A DNA stretch of 64,000 bases from Aquilaria yunnanensis (lineage: Eukaryota > Streptophyta > Magnoliopsida > Malvales > Thymelaeaceae): assembly GCA_039654915.1 (NCBI GenBank), contig CM077593.1, positions 78,348,501 through 78,412,500 of the forward strand, written 5' to 3'. Each line of letters begins with the position of its first letter. Positions within the stretch are counted from its first letter, which is position 1. Both the position numbers and the translations under genes were made by a program. The notes beneath the pieces were generated by a model, which saw nothing but the letters and a program-made list of their open reading frames with translations, was not told the origin of the DNA and did no database searches. Positions 58,778 through 64,000 of this stretch are shown piece by piece.

Positions 58778-58830
58778 TAATTTTCCCCCATACTTGAACT
58801 TTTGCTTACTTTCAAGCAAAACTTCAAAGA
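58778..58830 (-). other. Polypurine tract before the Athila-like 3' LTR
   Basis: The minus strand reads AAGCAAAAGTTCAAGTATGG followed by GGGAAAATTA directly before the LTR start. It parallels the tract at 50478-50516. Confidence 0.6.
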
Positions 58831-60170
58831 AAAATTTTGAAAAAGAAAAATAAAAGCATACTCTTGAGCAAAAAAAGGATTAGAGAGGATTGAAACTTTA
58901 AAGGTCTTGAGAAACTGACAAGACTACCATGCATGCAATATTTCTAATCTAACCCTGTTCAAAACAAAACAATTTCATGAAAACAACTTATTCTCAAGCT
59001 AGCAACCCATATCTCTTAAAGCTCAAGAAACATCAAGTTTTCATGGATAGTAAGCCAAAGCTTACTATGCACAACCATTCAAATCATAAAACCATGGATA
59101 TGGGCGAATCATCGAACTTTTCACATTCTTTTATTTTTCTTTTTCAACCATTCGTCTTCATATTTCTTTTCATATATTGATAGATTTTGTAACAAGTGTA
59201 CATTATAGGAGCTTTGTCTATACCCAAGCCATTTTTCAACACAATCCAAGATGATCTTTGAACATACTCATACATCTAATATCTATTCGAGCTGTGATCG
59301 ACTCTTACCTTAGGAGAAAACCTACACCTTACATCAACACTAAAAACAGTGGAGCAGTAACTTATTCATACTTTTTTTTTTCTGTATTCAATAATCAACC
59401 ACATATCCATCAACCAATTCTTACCCCTAATCCAACATAGAAACTCAAAACTTAGCATGCTTTGAACAGTGTAGTAAACAAAAACACTTGATGCAAAAAT
59501 GGCTTTTAAAGACCATCTTCTACTAGCTTGCTAATGAATTGTAAAAATATTTTAAAAATAGTTAAGCACAAAAGTGAAAGACTTCAAGAATCATTTACTT
59601 GATTTCCAAGTTAAGAACTAAAGACATTAAATTAACAATCATTCCCCATCTATAGAAACATGCTCAATAATATGATTGAAAAACAATTAAGCCCCAAAAA
59701 AAGTTAAAAATTTTCAGAAAATCATGAAAAATTATTAAAAAATTCATAAAAATAAAACTTAGGGCCTAAGCTGGCTACTCTCCGACACTTAAAATGTACA
59801 TTGCCCTCAATGTACAAACATGGAAAACAAAGTTAAAAGAGGTCAATAGAAAATAATGCCGCCCTTAAAAGTTCAATTGCTTGGTGTGCAAGTCAACAGT
59901 CCAAAAGATCCATAAAAAGTTTGTTTGAACTTCGGGTTCAATAGGAAGGCTTCCATGAAAATAGAAAAGATAATCAATAGCAAAAATATGATAAAAACAA
60001 TCAAATAGAAAAAAGTAAATGAAAATAAAGGGAACTAAAGTAGGAGCAACCGAAGCTCCAACAACAATGTCAAACATAAACTAAAGCAAAAAATAAAAAA
60101 AAGTCATATGCAAATGTCTCTCAAAATGATAATATGGTGATGAAAGTAGGAACTTTAAACTATGGGCAGA
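58831..60170 (-). mobile_element. Athila-like element, non-coding spacer
   Basis: Between the extra ORF and the polypurine tract. It is AT-rich with no conserved frames. Confidence 0.4.
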
Positions 60171-60179
60171 TTAGCGATG

Positions 60180-60950
60180 TAAGCTGCAAGAGTGGTCTTC
60201 TCCTTGTCATCTTTATCCTCATTAGGGCATTGCAAGATAACGATGCGAAATGGTCCTCGTGGAGAAGTGATATGCTGTGCTATCAGTAGTTCTTTGATCA
60301 ACTATAGGAAGACAATGGGTAAAGCCATATTAAAAACAACCCTCGTAATCATCTGCATGGTAATGAGTCTTATGCTAATTGACCTATTAGACAGGATGGC
60401 GTATAGTAAAAGTGCCTGCTCCATAGTGACTAAGTCCGCAATAGGGTGGCAATATAAGCATTTACTTAGGAAGAAAAACCAAGGTTGTAGAGTGGCTAAT
60501 AGTTGCATTGGTAGGAGGTAAAGGCTATGTCCTATAGTGGTGGTCCAAGCAACAGGTGGGCCACAAAGGGTCTGACCAAGCTCACTCAGTGTTGGCTAAG
60601 GAAAGCAGCCCTGGGTGTGGACAACACCTAGGTGGCAGTGAATGTCATTAGCAGAAACATCAAACTCTATATCCTGCATGGGTACCTTCATTGAAATCTC
60701 AATGAAAAGACCCTAATAAGTTCCATTGGCATAGAACTTCCATACCAGAGTCATTGAGGTAAACATAGAGGGTTCACACAGACATGCCAAACACCAATAG
60801 ACTGCACTGTCATGAATCTCCAATGGACGAGTGGTAAAGTGGTTAGAGTGCAGTTGGAAAATAATTGCTTTCTCCAAAGAGGCTTCATGTAAGGAGAAGG
60901 CTTTAAAAGACACATAACATATAGTGATACCTCCTCCCACGGAATTGCCA
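60180..60950 (-). pseudogene. Putative plant transposon protein domain (PF20167-like), decayed
   Basis: The minus strand gives FYANGTY (about 60730), then DIHCHLGVVHTQGC, QLLATLQPWFFFL and TMEQALLLYAILSNRSISIR (frame 60508-60302). The ARALLLYAIL-like core with a following RGxxG-type helix is typical of the putative plant transposon protein domain found in Athila-type elements. Stops are present, for example after FYANGTY. It lies downstream of pol in the env-like position. Confidence 0.55.
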
Positions 60951-61409
60951 CAACTTTTGGACTTCTAAAATTGATTAGACAAGGAACACAAAACTATTGG
61001 GAATGTATATTGAATACCTTTCGATCTACACATGAGCTAGGCTAAATAAATTTACTTAAATGAATGTCATAAAGTGATTAACATAAATGGGCAATCCCTA
61101 GCCATAACGCATTCTAGATCTTAGCTGAATAACACCTATTTAATCCAAATTCCAGGCATGGATCGAGCAACTACTCACAACCAATTTTTGCTCAATTAAT
61201 ATGTACTTTCATTAAATCTATGATGCAAAGAAGCATAGAATCGAACAAAGATGAAAAAAATTTTGAATCAAAAGGAAAATAACAAAATCATACCTTGGAA
61301 GGATGAAAATCAGAAAAAACAAGCATTCCTACACATCTTCGGGCATAGGAAAGTTGAAAAGTGGGTGCGTGATTACAAAACAAGATGAAAAATCTATTTT
61401 GACCAGGTT
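60951..61409 (-). mobile_element. Athila-like element, spacer
   Basis: Non-coding; no feature of note. Confidence 0.4.
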
Positions 61410-62110
61410 TTGTCGAACACAGTTTAAAATACGGGAAAGTAGGTGAGCATGTCACTTAAATTTTTGGTCTTACATAGGTTGAAACATAGGCATGTCCTTG
61501 ACCATGTAAGCTTTTTAGAGATAAATTTTGTGTAATCAAAATATGAAATATGGTGAGCTTCATAGGCATGTCCATGACTATGTAAGATGGTCATAGATTG
61601 GTTCATGGCCATATCCATGACCATGTTGAGCTATTGGAATTTTGAATGTCGAAAAGGAAAGGCCAACATGGGTCGAGACACAGATGTGGTCTTAATCGTG
61701 TTTGCTGAACATGGTTTTAGACATAGTCATGTGAATAACTGTGTAAAGTTTTTATTGCTCAAAACATCTGACAACAAGGGGATAACACGCTTCTAAAAAT
61801 GGGGGTAAAAGTACCCATGTTTTTTGAACATGTTTCATGTCATGGGTGTATTTGAGGTAGTGTATTTTTGCTGGAATTTTAAACTCTTGATGAACATAGG
61901 TAAGAAGATAAGGGTGATAGAGACCGTGTTTCTATAACACGCTTATAAGCATGGCCGTGACAATAATCGTGTATAGCTACTGAATCTCACAATTAAAAAT
62001 AATCATGCACCTGGAAACACAATTATGGTAAAAGCTATGGATACGACCATGTTAGGTAGCATGATGAGAGACATGAGTGTATTTGTGACTGTGTCATTTC
62101 AATGTTTTAT
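61410..62110 (-). repeat. Degenerate CATGxCCATG/GTGT repeat array
   Basis: Words such as GGCATGTCCTTGACCATGTA, GGCCATATCCATGACCATGT, CATAGTCATGTGAATAACTG and GCATGGCCGTGACAATAATC recur with about 20-60-bp spacing, at least 12 times. The same words occur in the LTRs of this family (50715-50840, 58500-58580). Similar ACACGGGCGTG-like arrays are known in plant Athila elements. Confidence 0.6.
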
Positions 62111-62179
62111 TCCACTTTTCATGATTTTTTTTTGCACAGTTCCAAGGTGATTTAAAAAAAAATAAAAAAAAAAATTTAA

Positions 62180-64000
62180 CTACGAGGTGTTAGGTTAACT
62201 CCCAGAAAATGCTTGGTTTACTGTCGTCAACCTGATGTAGATAGTGTGTTACATGGTGCTAGGTGGAGGATGGTGGAGGGTGATATCTTCTTGTTGTGCT
62301 TCAGGAATTTCACCTCTAAGATACTCTTTATGTTGATGGTTGTTCACCTTGATTGCCCTTTTTTGGAGAAGCTTAATCTTTATAACACCAAATGGGGAAA
62401 CTTTTGTTACTACAAATAGTCCTAACCATCATGATTTAAGCTTGCCTAGAAAGAGTCACAGACAAGCATTATAAATCTAAGCCCGATCCCTAAGTTTGAA
62501 CTCTTTCCCTTACTTGATTTGATTTTCATGTAATTTCTTCACTTTTTCTTTGTAAATCCTGGACTTCTCATATGCTAAATTCCGCCACTCATTGAGTTAG
62601 TTTAGCTACATTAAGCATTTTTCACCTGCACACTCAAGGTCAAGGTTAATATTCCTTAAAGCCCAACATGCTTTATGTTCTAACTACACCAGAAGGTGAC
62701 ATGCTTTTCCACAAACTAGGCAGTATAGGGTGGTTATATTTTATTCTATAGGCCTAGAGTACATCATCTAACTTAAATGACCAATCCTTCCTAGACACAG
62801 AAACCACATTTTTTAGTATGCGCTTAATCTTTCTATTAGAAGACTTGGCCTGACCATTAGCTTTTGGGTGATAAGCGGAAGTGATTTGGCGAGTGACTCC
62901 AAATTTATGCATAACTTTTTCAAATTGGGAAATATAGAAATGGGTACCTTTATTGCTAATGATGGCTTTTGGGGTTCCAAATTGAGTGAATAACCTCCAT
63001 AGAAACTTAACCACGATGCTCACATCATTTGTAGGCAAGACTTGTGCTTCTACCCACATAGAGACTTAGTTTACCACTACCAGAATATACTTACTCCCAA
63101 AAGATGATGGAAATAACCCAAAAAATAAATCCGCCAAATGTTAAAAGACTTCACATATCTAGATTCCTTGTTGCTGCATCTCATTTTGGCTAGAAATATT
63201 ACTGGATCTCTAACAATTATCCCATAAAGCTGCATATCATCTCACATCCTTGAACAAGGTAGGCCAATAGAAACCAGATTCTAACACCTTCCGTGCTATG
63301 GTGTTGTCATGGAAATGGCCATAGTTGGACCCTTATGGCAATGCTTAAGAATTCTTTTGGTATCTGGGAAGCCTATACATTGGTGGATAATTTGATCTAC
63401 ACAAATTCTAAATAAAAATGGCTCATCCTAGAAATAGTATTTTAATTATGGAAAAAAATTCTTTTTCTATTGATATGTCATGCCCTTGGGTAGTTTATAC
63501 CAAATAATTAGCAAACTCAACAAACCATGGTTCATCCATATGTTTCAGACTAAGCATATAAAGATGTTCATCTGGGAACGAATCATTAATATCCTTAATT
63601 GGTTCTCTTTCTAAATTCTCTAGCCTAGATAGATGGTCTATGGCTATATTCTTTGTGCGCTTTCTTATCTAGAATTTCCAAATTAAACCCTTGAAGTACA
63701 AGGACCCATTAGATCAACCTCAGCTTTGCATAATTCTTATTTAACAAATACTTCAAAGTAGAATGGTTAGTGTACCCGATAACTTTAGTTAAGAGGAAAT
63801 AGGATCAAAACTTATATATGGCGAACACCACAACCAATAACTCATTCTTGGTGTAGTATAATTCTCTTGTACACTAGTTAATGCTTTATAAGCATAGTAT
63901 ATAGGTTGGGAATGTTTATCCTTACACCGACCCAATACTACACCAACTACCCAATCACTAGCATCGCACATTAATTTAAATAGGAGAGACCAATCAAGAG
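62180..64000 (-). pseudogene. Athila-like Ty3/gypsy pol: RNase H and integrase, decayed
   Basis: Minus strand, from the right edge inward: RNase H MCDASDWVVGVVLG and IYYAYKALTSVQENYTT (63971-63840); a broken linker with the integrase zinc region; the integrase core WVEAQVLPTNDVSIVVKFLW, FGTPKAIISNKGTHF and YHPKANGQAKSSNREIKR-type sequence (63059-62757; the actual residue is K in NRK). After a frameshift come VCGKACHLLV, LEHKACWALRNINLDLECAG and then FLGKLKSxWLGLFVVTKV (about 62710-62400). This is the Athila integrase and its C-terminal extension. The catalytic DDE aspartate of the second position is changed (ISNKGTHF instead of ISDxGTHF). Stops and frameshifts make it inactive. It runs off the window. 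Confidence 0.88.

Noticed and set aside
1..64000. tRNA, rRNA, microRNA hairpins and CRISPR-like arrays
   Set aside because: No cloverleaf, rRNA or regularly spaced identical repeat with unique spacers was found by reading; the spaced repeats present are diverged and irregular. A tRNAscan-SE or miRNA pipeline run could still find weak cases.

Overview
This window comes from a flowering-plant nuclear genome, most likely a eudicot. It holds two split, intron-containing plant genes, both on the minus strand, in AT-rich DNA packed with decayed transposable elements. I see no bacterial genes, CRISPR array, rRNA or tRNA gene. Genus cannot be named from the sequence.

Region by region. 1-6.4 kb: a hAT terminus, a Ty1/copia RNase H remnant carrying an A-tailed insert, a broken hAT transposase (2006-4070) and a degenerate spaced-repeat block. 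6.6-8.5 kb: a decayed element with a coiled coil and CCHC zinc knuckle, possibly gag-like. 9.8-17.5 kb: gene 1, an LNK2-like clock and light regulator. Nine exons join in phase to 687 residues. Its introns carry two MITEs, and its leader has a short upstream ORF that overlaps the start codon. 18-25 kb: mostly anonymous intergenic DNA with MITE, hAT and copia-LTR traces. 25.6-30.2 kb: gene 2, an ABCG21-like half-size ABC transporter. Five exons join in phase to 682 residues, with a Stowaway-type MITE in one intron and a degenerate ~30-bp repeat field in another.

31.6-64 kb is a nested graveyard of elements: a LINE RNase H fragment; a CACTA element whose 3' end with subterminal repeats is clear; two head-to-tail copia pieces separated by one LTR-like block; and a ~10.5-kb non-coding LTR element (39100-49653) with 2.7-2.9-kb LTRs, a PBS and a 5-bp target duplication. 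That element is itself interrupted by a solo Ty3/gypsy LTR. Then follow an Athila-like LTR in + orientation, a Tekay-like 3' end, a LINE zinc-binding remnant with a 169-bp tandem duplication, and a minus-strand Athila-like element running off the right edge (RNase H, integrase, extra ORF, 3' LTR).

Only the LNK2-like and ABCG21-like genes look functional. They are neighbours in the same orientation, but nothing in the sequence ties them into one pathway. I found no convincing new biological system. The best new structure is the nested insertion at 38.6-50.5 kb, where removing the inserted element and one target copy rejoins an open reading frame exactly, plus several uncatalogued repeat arrays.
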